Source of the DNA: Macropodus opercularis
Taxonomy: Eukaryota; Chordata; Actinopteri; Anabantiformes; Osphronemidae
Length of the DNA stretch: 64,000 nt
Assembly (NCBI GenBank): GCA_030770545.1
Contig: CM061092.1
Span: forward strand, 19,779,501-19,843,500
Reading direction: 5' to 3'
Both the position numbers and the translations under genes were made by a program. The notes below the pieces were generated by a model. The model had not been told where the DNA came from. It saw only the letters and a list, made by a program, of their open reading frames with translations, and searched no databases. How positions within the stretch are numbered: position 1 is the first letter of the stretch; the number at the start of each line of letters is the position of its first letter. Of the stretch, positions 49,701 to 61,700 are shown piece by piece.

Positions 49701-52700
49701 GAGTGATGCGTCATGACCTGAACAACAGCGTTTGGCTCTTGTCCTGCACTGACAGGCTCAGTTGATGCTGGGGCAGATGCATGATAGAGGCTCACTGCTG
49801 CTCTGGGGGCTGCTCCTTCTGAAACCTCTGTGCTCACACTTCTCTGAGCTTATCAGCATTTTAGCTCAGGTTCTGGGTGAGTTTTGAAAGATTTCAAGCA
49901 TCATTGCAAGTTTATTTTTATGATCCTCTGCTTTCAGCTCATGGCACAGAACATGGCCTGTGGTCCCAAGAACTTTGCAACTTAAAACAACAATGATGGT
50001 TGACAAGGAGCCAACCTGCTGCAGATGGTTGGCTCAGTGTAGTGTAGCAGACACATGTATCGATCACAGAGTCACTGATTAAACCTGGTGACGTAGATGA
50101 ACCATACACTGTAAAATGGAAAACGGCCTGGCAGACAAAGGACCAGCTGAGTGTGTCAGTATTCCACAAATAGTTCATAAGGGTAATGGGTCATGTTTCA
50201 TAACTAACAAATAAATGAGGTAACATATTTGCAGAACACATTAATACCCAATAGAAGAGGCAGCTGAACTAGAAGATAAGTCACTAAAACTAACTCAGAT
50301 GTTCATAATAAATGTCCTTAGTAACTTAATTCAGTTTACTCTATTCTGCTTCCAGGATAAGTCCAACCAGGACATCGGTAAAAGCTCAGTCCCTGATGTT
50401 TTTGCATTACCCGGCAAACGGCGCTGAGCGGCGTTTCCGTCTGCGAGGTCATTAGGCCAGTTGTACTCTAGGCCTAATGATTCCTATTTCCTTCCATCCT
50501 ACTACCATCCGTATTCCACTCTTTGGTGCTTGTTTCTTCTACTGTTACAGTTTGGACTTTTTCCCACCAGGGGAAGTTGTGATTTATTGAGTTTGAGTTT
50601 TGTGTTCCTCTACAGCCACCATACCTGCCATCCTGACACACCTGTCCGTCATTACCCACTCACCTCAGTCCTCTTATACGGGTTGTTTTCATTCACTCGT
50701 CGCTGGTGTGTCATCCCTAATCGCTACTTGGCTTGCTCTCCCTCATGGCTAACGTGAGTTTAGAGAAGTGTTTTTCATAGCTGTTTGTAGTCCTGCCTTG
50801 GCAGTGGTTTTTGGTTCTAGTATTAAAGATAGCTTTTGTTTCTTTCCCATTTTGGGCTGTTGAGTTTATAGTCAGTCATAGCTTAATCGTTTAGGATAGA
50901 GTAATTTTGTTAGTTCCCGCTTAGTTAGTTCCTCATAGTGATTTGACCACTATCGCTTTTTGTTCAGTTTTCTGTTTCCCAAGATTCATATTCGTTATTG
51001 TCCAGCTCCGCTGTGATTTTCTTTTGTTTGTAAACCCTGTTGAATAAATTATCAACTTGCTGCAGATTCCTCCTTGTGGTCATTTGCACCTGGGTCCGAG
51101 CTCAGCTCGTTTATTCGGGCATTGTGACATCTACTCGCCGCTGCCACGCTTGTCTACTTGGTAATTTTTGGTCCGGTTGCGTTTTGTGTACATCCGTGTT
51201 CTGAATCTGTTGCTGGAATACTGTTATCCGAGCTCTCTGTCCCGTTCACCCTGCGAACCCCTGACTTTTGTGTTTTTGTTGTAATAAACATAGTTTCTCG
51301 TTGTCCGCTGTCCAATCCACAAACGTTGGGTCTCCGTCTGTCCCCTGCACTTGACTAATCAGACTAATCACAAGCAGCCTCGAGCTAGGAAAAGTCCCAG
51401 CAAAGCATGTTTGTGCCCCAGACATCACACTGAGAGGGAGAGCTATGCCCGAGAACATTCTGTTCAGACTGGAGAAGTGCCTGCTCAGGAGACTGACCGC
51501 TCCCCTCTGGAGCACACACTCATTCACCTGGTGTCTCAGGTCTGGCATTTAAGTACAAAACGGGGAAACTTTTCTTATAAACGTCTGTGTCTGGCTTGTT
51601 TCTGCGTTCTGTCACTAATCCTGACACATTACAGCTTAACATACTGATGCCATGTGTACAAACTGATCTGAGAAATTAAAGGAGCATTTGGAAGGTGCTG
51701 AGTGGTTGTGAGTGACAGCAGCAATCACAGATGTACCTACAGTACAGATGCCTGCGTGAGTCACGGACATGATCCACATGATCCGGACAGGAAGTGTCCA
51801 GCCGTGGACTGACACAGCATCACTCACCCAGCACACACTATTATCCCATGACGCTCGGGCAGTAGACAGCGTGTGGAGCATAGCCCACGGTCACACGCTG
51901 CAGGAATGGTTCTGCCAAGCTCTCATCCCAACAGGCCGAGGGCCCACGTTAAGGCCACAGAGGAGGTTTGTCCCGACTGCAGGCTGGGGACCAGGGGGTT
52001 TCAGTTCATCTCAGCTTGGTTTACAAAGTAGGTTTAAAACCTTACACAACTAAAAACCCAACAAATCCCACATTAAGCAAACTACATTTTTAAAATATAT
52101 ATATTGATTTATTAGACAGTGGAGAGGAAAACCTCCCGTCGGACTCTGACTCACGCCTGACTGCTCCACATCACAGCTTCTACTAGCCTCTACTAGCCTC
52201 TACTAGCTTCTACTAGTCTCTACTAGCTTCTACTAGTCTCTACTAGCCTCTACTAGCTTCTACTAGCCTCTACTAGCTTCTACTAGCCTCTACTAGCCTC
52301 TACTAGCTTCTACTAGTCTCTACTAGCCTCTACTAGCTTCTACTAGCCTCTACTAGCCTCTACTAGTCTCTACTAGCCTCTACTAGCCTCTACTAGCCTC
52401 TACTAGCCTCTACTAGCCTCTACTAGCTTCTACTAGCCTCTACTAGCCTCTACTAGCTTCTACTAGCCTCTACTAGCCTCTACTAGCTTCTACTAGCCTC
52501 TACTAGCCTCTACTAGTCTCTACTAGCTTCTACTAGCCTCTACTAGCCTCTACTAGCTTCTACTAGTCTCTACTAGCCTCTACTAGCCTCTACTAGCTTC
52601 TACTAGCCTCTACTAGCCTCTACTAGTCTCTACTAGCTTCTACTAGCCTCTACTAGCCTCTACTAGCCTCTACTAGCTTCTACTAGCCTCTACTAGCCTC

Positions 52701-55700
52701 TACTAGCTTCTACTAGTCTACTGTGCTCCTTTCGGTGCTAAAGATCATTTAGTCCGGTCACACGTTTAAGCGGGAGTCACTCACAGATTCATGCTGCTTG
52801 AGGTCAGCCAAGAGAAAGCAGCGATACTGCTGTTGTCCCGGGAGCGGCCTGTTGTAGTAGCCGTTGTATTTCTTCTCATCTCCCAGAGTGAAGAGCTCCG
52901 GCAGAGCGTCCAGCTTGGCAGCAATGTAGGGCTGCAGGAAGTCCTGGCTCTGCCTCCTCTTTCTCTGCAAGCTGCTGTCATCACCAGCCTCCAGGAGCTG
53001 CCAGATGGACATAACAGGACGAGCTCATCAGACAACACAAACACAAGGATCTGTGCGCACACGGGTCAGTAGCTAGTGGAACTGTCTTTTCACGTTCTTT
53101 GCATGGAATTGATTCATTTCTACTCCTACGGGGCTTGTTGCAAACACAGACGAACAGTTGTTATCTTTGCAGTTCAAAGAGAAGGTCACTAACACAAACC
53201 TCAGCTGTTGCGGTACGTCAAACATCGAGTCTGTAGAATCCAAATCCAAAGCTCTTCATAACGAAGCTGCATCTTATCTTAAAGACCTCATTGCTCCTTA
53301 TGCTCCCAACTGGTGAACCTCCTTCATCCACTGAGCTCCTCTGTTTTCTATCTATTCCATCCACTAACATGCCTCCATGTCCACATGTGTAGTTGTGTCT
53401 GTTCTCCGATGCAAGTTTACCTCAGCTGCCTTACGCAGACGCTTCAGTGTCTAACGTTAACAGTTGAGACAATGTGAGGCTCACATCAAGACAAAATGAC
53501 ACTTACCTCATGTATGTCCACGTCTTCAGGGTTCTCCCACTTCTTAAGGGAGGATGTGGTGACAGGTGCGACCACTATGTAGAACCACCTGTATCAAACG
53601 AGAACAACAGCATCACATGAAATGCTGCTCAGCTCAGTCCCAAATGACTAATGATGGACTTTGTTCTAGCTAACTGTAGTAATTAAGATGCAAAATGGAA
53701 TTTTGGATGCATGGACTAAAGTGTGTATGACCTCTGACCTCTTCACTTAACGGAATAAACAGTCTTTAACTAACTTTTAATATTCATCCTTCCTCTCTCA
53801 TAAACACGCACTGCACAAGTTTCACTTTGGCTTAATGAAAAGATCTGACGCAGATGCTCTTACAGAAATTAGTTTTGTTTTTGTTACTTCATTTATTATG
53901 GGTTTCTTGTGGGCAATTTCTTCAGTGAAACAAACACTTCAAACACAATTAGGCAGGAGTAATTCACAGCGCCTGTCCTCTTGACCAAGCCTCTGCTCAG
54001 CCAAGTAAATAGCTTTGTGGTGCCAGGAGAGCTGTGGGTCGGCCTGTTAATGCGGCCATGCGGTCACAGGCTGGAAGGCTCCATGCACTCGCTGCAGCAG
54101 ATAATTGGCTGGTAAATAAACCAGACCTGTATTTAGTGTGTAGTCCTAAAACTGCCACGTTTGCAATCACTGAAGCAGAACGGCTTGGAGAACAGAAGCA
54201 GCTCTGGGATCCCTCTCTCACCAACGTGACATATGGAGAACATACACAACGGAACGAAGGCCGAGCCCTCCAACCCGGCTTAGGGTGGACACCCAGAGAT
54301 GAATGTAACGTATCTCCAGGTGCAGCACCTTGACTGAACCTCTGAAGCCTCAGTTGGACGTGTGTGGAAATAAAAGCTGACCCGCTGATCTCACACTAAG
54401 AGTGTGTGTTACAGTAAATGTGGATAAAACACCCAACCACTGCACCTCATAGTGAAGTAGATCATTTGCCATGTAAACAGCTGCTTGTCAAGCAAAGCTG
54501 TTCAGCTTTAAGTTTACCCAGTTTACAGACAAGTGTCACCCGACCTGACGAGGCCTCCCGCAGAGACCCTCGGCAGGCTGAGGGTCACTTTACCGCCCTC
54601 CTCCACGTCGTGCTGGTATCGAGTTGGTTTGGTCTTTAGCAGGTCCGGAGCTGTTCGGATGGAAACCTGCTGCTGAAGGCCGCCGGCGTTATTCCCCCGG
54701 CTCATTAGTACAAAGGAATAATCCGTATCTGGCTGCAGCTGTGTGATGAGCTTTCTCTTCAGGTTGCCTGGAACCTCCACGCTCTGCTGGTTGTACAGGA
54801 TCTGAAGCCACAAGGAGGTTTCTTTGTTAACACAATTCAGTTCTAGGTTGGAATTTCTTCAACTGTTTAATTTTTGTTTCAATTTGTCTAAAACAAGCAA
54901 ATGTCTTTTAAACGGAGGTGAAGGTAGATCTGAGTCATCCTCAGTGTCTTCATGACAGAAAACATCTAACATTAAAACACATTCATGTTCTGAGAGTTGA
55001 AGGACAATAGTAAACGCATTAGAGCAGGGGTGTCCAATCCTGGTCCTCAAGGGCCACTGTCCTGCAGGTTTTGGCTTCTACAGCTGCTGATTGACTGAAC
55101 ACACCTGATCAATGTAATCAGTAGTAGCTACGGCAGGGAGAGATGGAAAACCAGCAGGACAGTGGCCCTCGAGGACCAGGATTGGACACCCCTGTCACCT
55201 GCACAGATGCAGACTAACCCTAACCTGTGCCCTCCACCTCTGCAGCCGCACATAACACAAACGACGACCTGGTTCAGTGCAATTGCTGGGTGACACTAAC
55301 CTTGAGTGGGACTTGAGAGCTGTAGGTTTCTGGCACATCCCAGGTCAGCAGGACAGAGGTTTTCATCACAGCCTTCACACCAAAGTTCTTGGTGAAAGCT
55401 GTGGATGATCATGAAGATCAGTGGGTTTGTGACTGAGCTCTATGTCCTTCATACTATGTCCTCTGCTTAAGGTTTAGGAAGACGCCTTTTCATTTTTATC
55501 TCCTTTTGACAGCGCTTTAGAAACACTTTTTAATCCACTTCAGCAGCTGCTGCAAAGCTTCCAACAGAGTAAACTAGAAGTGTCTGGTTCATAGACTGGA
55601 TCCAAACTATAACGGTCAAACCTCCAGGGTTTAGTCTGCACAGAGGGACCAGACAGGGCTGGACACTACGATGCTCACTGCACCATTAGCTGCCGTGATT

Positions 55701-58700
55701 GGGACATACAGGCATTGCTGATCTCCTGGTCAGAGATATTAATCTCTATATAGGAAGGAATGTAGTGAAGAGACTGAGCCTCACTCAGACTGTAAAACCC
55801 AGAAACCAGTTGTTCTGTGTCGTCTACCGTCCTCCTGGTCCATGTTCACAGTTCTGCTCTGAATGTTCACAGTTTCTATGTGACTTAGTTCTTCTACAGA
55901 TAAAGTGATTGTAGTGGGCGACTTTAACATCCATGTAGATGTTGACAGTAACTGTCTCAACACTGCATTTAACTCACTACTGGACTCTGTTGGTTTTAGT
56001 CAGCATGTGAATGAACCCACTCACTGTCTTCATCATCCTGTATTGCTGTTGTTGTGTTGTTTTCTCTCTTCTCTATCTCTTCATGGGAGATATGGGATGT
56101 TCTCCCACTGATCCTGGGTCTGCTGGAGGTTTCTTCCTCTATAGAGTTTTTACACTGTTGCTATTAAAATGTACAATTTATTGATTGGCTCCAATTAAAC
56201 CATGTAGAAACCCCCTACTGTGCCAAATCCCTACGTGGAATAAATCCAGAGGACACTACATGGACGTGTACAGGAAACCCTCACACACACCAGTATTTAC
56301 TCTGGAACACCAAAAGCACATCTGTCTGTTGGTCTACCCTCCAGGACCAGGAATAGGAGCATTCCCACAAACTGCACCACTGCGTCCGTTCACAGCAGGC
56401 CTGTACATGTCAAACCCAGCACTGAGACAGAAAGTGGTCCATGCCACGGAGAACACACCGGACCCAGCCAGCTCCTCAGTCCATCTATGCAGGATAATGA
56501 GTGAACCAACTACACAGGCAGAGACACGTGCTACTGCTCCTACATATTCAGATCCCGCTTTGCAGTGCAAAGACCAAAGGCTTTGATTTACTTCCTGCTT
56601 AATGGCAATTAGGTTGAAGGGTTGATAGGTGGAGCAAAATACAACTTCTAATGCTATGCAGACGACGCAGCTTCCACCAACTCACAACATGACACACAGT
56701 ATGTTTGTATACTGCTAAACAGACAAACTGTACACAGCAAACCCCACTTCTATGGCACAGCAGCAACGTCTTTGAATGGAGGGGTCAGTGAGGTCACAGG
56801 TGCAGCTACTATGGCTGTGGTCCTCACCTGGCACGGAGGTGGACATGGTCCTACTCTGGATGCTGGGACTGATGGGTCCTCCCCCTTTGCTGGTGAAAGC
56901 CTGAACTTTAATGTCATAGGTGGTGTCAGGCTGCAAACCTTGGATGGTCATGTGAGTCTCTGTGGTAGTGTTGGTGTTGTTGTGCTGGCTGTTAATATCT
57001 CGAAACACCACCATGTACTTCACAATCTTTCCGTTCCTCTCAGCCAGGGGTGGGGGGTCCCAGGCCAGCTTGGTGGATGTGGCGGTCAAGCCAACCACAC
57101 TGAGGTTATGAGGGTAGCTGCTAGGAAGGTCCTCTGGGGTGCTGATCTCCTTCACATATTCCTCCCCGTTGCCTGCCCGGTTTTTGGTGCACAGTTTGAA
57201 GATGTAGCTCGCTCCCTTGTGGAGGCCCGTGACTGTGAAGTGATCATCTGTCTTTCTGAAGTCTCTGATGGTGAAAGCTTCTTCCTCTGCTCTCTTGTAT
57301 TGTAGCTGGTATCCCATGTGCTCCCCCACTATCTCCTTAGGCGGCTGCCACTGGATCAGGGCAGTGTTTCCTATGGTGGTACTGATCATCATGGTGGGCT
57401 TGCCAGGCACTGGAAGACAGGAAATATTCTTCAACTTTTACAGAACTCGACGTGACTGCTCAGTTGTCAGTACACATTACAAAGCTATAGATAAAGTTTA
57501 AATCTACGTAAACAGTTCTGTCCTAAACCTAACCAAGGGTCAAGCTACAAAACCGCTCCACAAATGCGATGTCATTGCGTACGTCGGATAGTTCGGGTAT
57601 TGGCACACACCTGCTCCTGTGGTGGTGACCAGCTTGGCTTTGCTGCGGGCGCCATCGCCTTTGGTGGTGTATGCAGCCAAGATCACAGAGTAGCTGGTCT
57701 CTGGGAGCAGGCCTGTGATTACAGCCTCCTGCAGAAGAAGAGCACGGACACAGAGCGGCGTTCAGCGTCAGACGTGGCCTGTAGCAGGCAGACATGCTTC
57801 AGCTTCACGCTTCTTAAGCGGAAAAGTGGACCTGGAGTGTTTTTAGACGAAATGCTGAGAAGGAAACAGGTGAGTTCACAACTAACTACAGCATTCATGA
57901 ATGGCTCATTCCATACGAAATCAGCCACACTGTCCAGAAATTCACCCGCTGGTACAGTGTCACATTGAGCACATTCTCTAGATGCTAACATTTGGGATTT
58001 GTGAATTGATGTCATACAGCATTACCCGTTAATCTATTATGTCATCAGTTCTCATCACGATTGGGTATTTTTGATCTAGAAGGTAATAATTGATTTGAAT
58101 TTCCACATTTGCTGTTGAGCAGACGCTTTCAAACTGATCCGAACCTTTCCGGCAGCTCCACGTGGTCCCAGCAGTGCTGTAGCGTTTGACTAGTGCCCAG
58201 CATACATGTAGTACTTACACTGATTTCCCTCTGATCAGACGGGATCCCAGAGGTTTGCTGTAACGAAGCTTCACCCTGATGTGAGGTGGTGCAGTACTTC
58301 AGTCCCATCTTCATTTCATTGTGCAACGTGGAATATTTACAGAGACAGGTTGCATGCTTGACTAGTGCCTAGAAAATCAAACCCCCTGTTCTGTCCTTTA
58401 GCTGAGGGCTCTGCTCATTTCTACTGCCTCTCCTAAGGGACAGTGGAGAGGAGCTGCAGACATGAAGTAGCTTGTGATGAGAGAAGAATGACAGCAGGGG
58501 CCGAAGGGTCCAAACAATGACCATCAGACGACGCCACAGCCGTCAGCGCAGGGTAGGTATGATAAGCAGGAGCTCAGGAAATAAGGAGTTATTAACCCTC
58601 TAACATGCCTCCATGTCCACATGTGACTAACTTTGTCTCTGTTCTCTCCTAGTTGTGTTTCTCTCTTTCTGTCTCTCTCTATTCTCATCTCCAGGTATCG

Positions 58701-61700
58701 TCAGACTCAGAGTCGTGTGTCTCAGTGTTCAGCTGCTGGTCCAACCATCCTGTCTGTCTGTTGCTGCTTGTTTTGTTGTTGTTGTTCTTTTCTGTCTTCT
58801 CTGTCCCTTCACTCCAACCGGTCAAGGCAGATGTCCTCCCACACTGATCCTGGGTCTGCTGGAGGTTTCTACCTCTATAGAATTTTTCCTCTGTTGCTAT
58901 TAAAATGTACAATTTATTGATTGGCTACAATTAAAAGCTGCTCTATGTGGGATTTGTTTGGTTTAGTTGTGTCAGGACTTAAACCTTAGTTGTAAAGAGC
59001 CTTGAGATAAACTGATGTTGTGAATTGGAGCTATACAAATAAAGTTGAAGTGAATTGAATAGAGCTGCTTCTAATTACGTGTCAGTACTAGTGTCTTCTC
59101 TCTACCAGCCTGGACAGGTAAACGGTTGGACTATCTGCCGATTCTATTGCATTTCATGTTGGGAAAGAGACGTGGCTTAACAACGAGCATAGGAACCAGG
59201 TAGCAGAGGGTCAGCATACACACAACCGACCGACAAGAGTAGAGTGTGGAGGAGCAGCGTAAACGGGAGAACAGAAGAGCAGGTGAAAGCGATCGCCACG
59301 GTTACAGGACGAGGCATCACAACAGACCAAGACCACAAAACACACAAGGACAAAGGGCGGAGGCCCAAACTGTAACACTCAGGTCTGCTCAGGTTTCTTC
59401 ATATTCAACTTAGTTCGTTCGAAGAGCATTTAAACCCCTAAATTTAATACCATCAGATCATTTAGTTGGTTACAAAAGACTTTTTCAGACCTGTCTGAAG
59501 AGAATAATTCACCGTGTTAATCATCACATCAATCATCAATCATTAATCATTACATCATCACCTGAAAAGCTATGAATAGGTTTTAAAAGCATTGGTGTGA
59601 GCATGTTAATACTTTATGTGCTGCCTGTGTGTGTATACTCAAGTGGTGTTTTTAGGTATATTTATTCTTATTTTAGTAATTTTAGCACTTGATATATTAT
59701 TATTATTATTATTTTGACGTTTATGACTCTGAATGATGCACTGACTGGAGAGCACTTTAAAGTTGTACATGAGACAGTAAAGACCTATTCTAAAAATGAT
59801 GTATCAGTGATGGAATGAATTCCATCAACTGAAGCTCCACAGAGGATGGTGATGCAACAGGACAACGACCCAAAGCATAGAAGCAAATTCTGGACTGGAC
59901 CAGTCAGAGTCTGGACCTCAACCCGACTGAGACGCTGTGGCAGGACCTGAAGAGATGATTCACACCAGACGTCCAAGAACATTGATGCCCTGAAACAGTT
60001 CAGTAAAGAGGAAACGTCCAAAGTTCCTCCAGACCGTTGAGCAGGTCTGATCTGCAGCTACAGGAAACGTTTGGTTGAGGAGGGTCGACCAGTTATTAAG
60101 GCCAAAGGTTCACATGCTTTACCACCTGCTCTGAGAATGTTTACGTTATGTTCAATAAAAACATGAAAACATAATGTTTGTGCAGTGTTAGTTTAAGCAG
60201 ACTGTGTTTTTCTGTTGTTGTGATTTGGATGAAGATCAGAAGATTTATGCAGAATCCATGTGATCCTAGAGGTTCACAGACTTTTTATTGCAACTGCATG
60301 TGATAGAATATTGTATCGAATGGTCAAATTTCAGATTGACATATTTTTCGCTCCCTAATGTGTGAAGTAGTTTACTCATGCTAGTAGCGAAAGCACAGCC
60401 AATGAAGACACTCTGCCCTGGGCTGGGTTTGTTTTTCTGCCATCTCCTATCAGATCAGGCTATGCTCACGCTTCTCAGCACACACCAGCGCTGGGAGGGA
60501 CCAGAGACTCCTTCAAGCATTCTCCAGCCATCCTGAAATGTGCCTCACTGAGATCTTAAAACCCGCAATAGAGGGACTGCAGAAGACAACAGAAAAGCAA
60601 ATGTGCAGCACATTCAAGCTTTGCTTTCTGCCTGTAAGCTGGCGTGACTGCATTTATTTTGTCATGAAGGCCTTTTTGTGACAAAATAGCAGTAATCTGT
60701 CCTGTGTTGTGTTGGCGAGTCAAGACTAGCGAATGGAACAACTGAAGGATTTTCAGGCAGCTCTGAGACAACACGTATTTGGTCTTTGCTGTGGTAAAGT
60801 GGTGACAACAAGCTTGACACTGGACGCTTGAGTCCATCACCATCACAAGGACACATGGGCTCAGAAATGTAAGCCTCATCCTCTAACAGCACACAGTTGA
60901 GCCCAAACACTTTCTGTGAAGGGCAGGTGGGATGGCTACCAGTCACACACGACTAAGATCTAACGGTGATCAGATCAACATACCCTTAAGTAAAAGAAAC
61001 ATTTCTAATACGAAGCTTTCACAGGAGAGGACTGAGTCCCCACTAAAACAAGGTCCAGAGACAAGACAGTGAGTCTGCCAGCAGAGAGGTCAGTGAGTTA
61101 TGTGTGTTGCACAGAACCACATGCTGTGTGTTCACTCTCATCACCGTCACTGACGCCAGGGGGACACACTAAACTTATCACAGGTGAGGCTTGAAGACAG
61201 TTGCTAAAACAAAAGTCCCCTTAGCGCTGAAGTGTAGACGGGGTGTGCACAGCTGCTGACGGGTCCTGAGACGTGGGCCCTTTATCAGGCCGCGTGGTTT
61301 GCACAGATAAGACAGGAACGCTGCTTAGAAAGGAAATGAGCTGAGACTGCTGAGAGGAGCTACGCACCATCTCACCAGAAGCCTTGGACACGCTTCTGCT
61401 TCAGCTCCCTCCAGCCTTTGAACCTGAGCAGCGCAGCAGCATCGGCGGAGCTGCGTGTGAACTCCTTTGTCACGTGAGCACATACTTGCTTTTGCAGTCT
61501 GAGCAGGATTATCTGTTTTCTGTTATTCACTGCTTCGTGTTCGTGGTGTTTTCCCATCACTGCCGGTGGGATAAAAATAAAACCGTAGAAAACATCAAAT
61601 CGAATTATTCTGATGGATTAAATGAAGCGTTGCATGTGCATTCTCATCATATAAATATATCATATGTGCATTTGGATCTAATCACAAATTCATTTCATCA

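Noticed and set aside
50870..51340. T-rich block with phrases resembling a retroelement 3' end
   Set aside because: I could not identify ends, a second copy in the window or coding remnants, so no element is called.
52177..52720. Decamer array considered as a CRISPR-like array or coding repeat
   Set aside because: There are no spacers. The unit is a plain tandem decamer with stops in every frame, and the locus is vertebrate intron.
56185..56586. 133-codon plus-strand open frame after the LINE fragment
   Set aside because: No recognised family or motif, and it abuts repeat debris. It lies in an intron antisense to PTPRF. A YADD-like string near 56656 is not in the same frame and has no RT context.
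56772..57305. 177-codon plus-strand open frame over the PTPRF FN exon
   Set aside because: It is a shadow of exon 56828-57409. The minus-strand frame carries two canonical FNIII domains.
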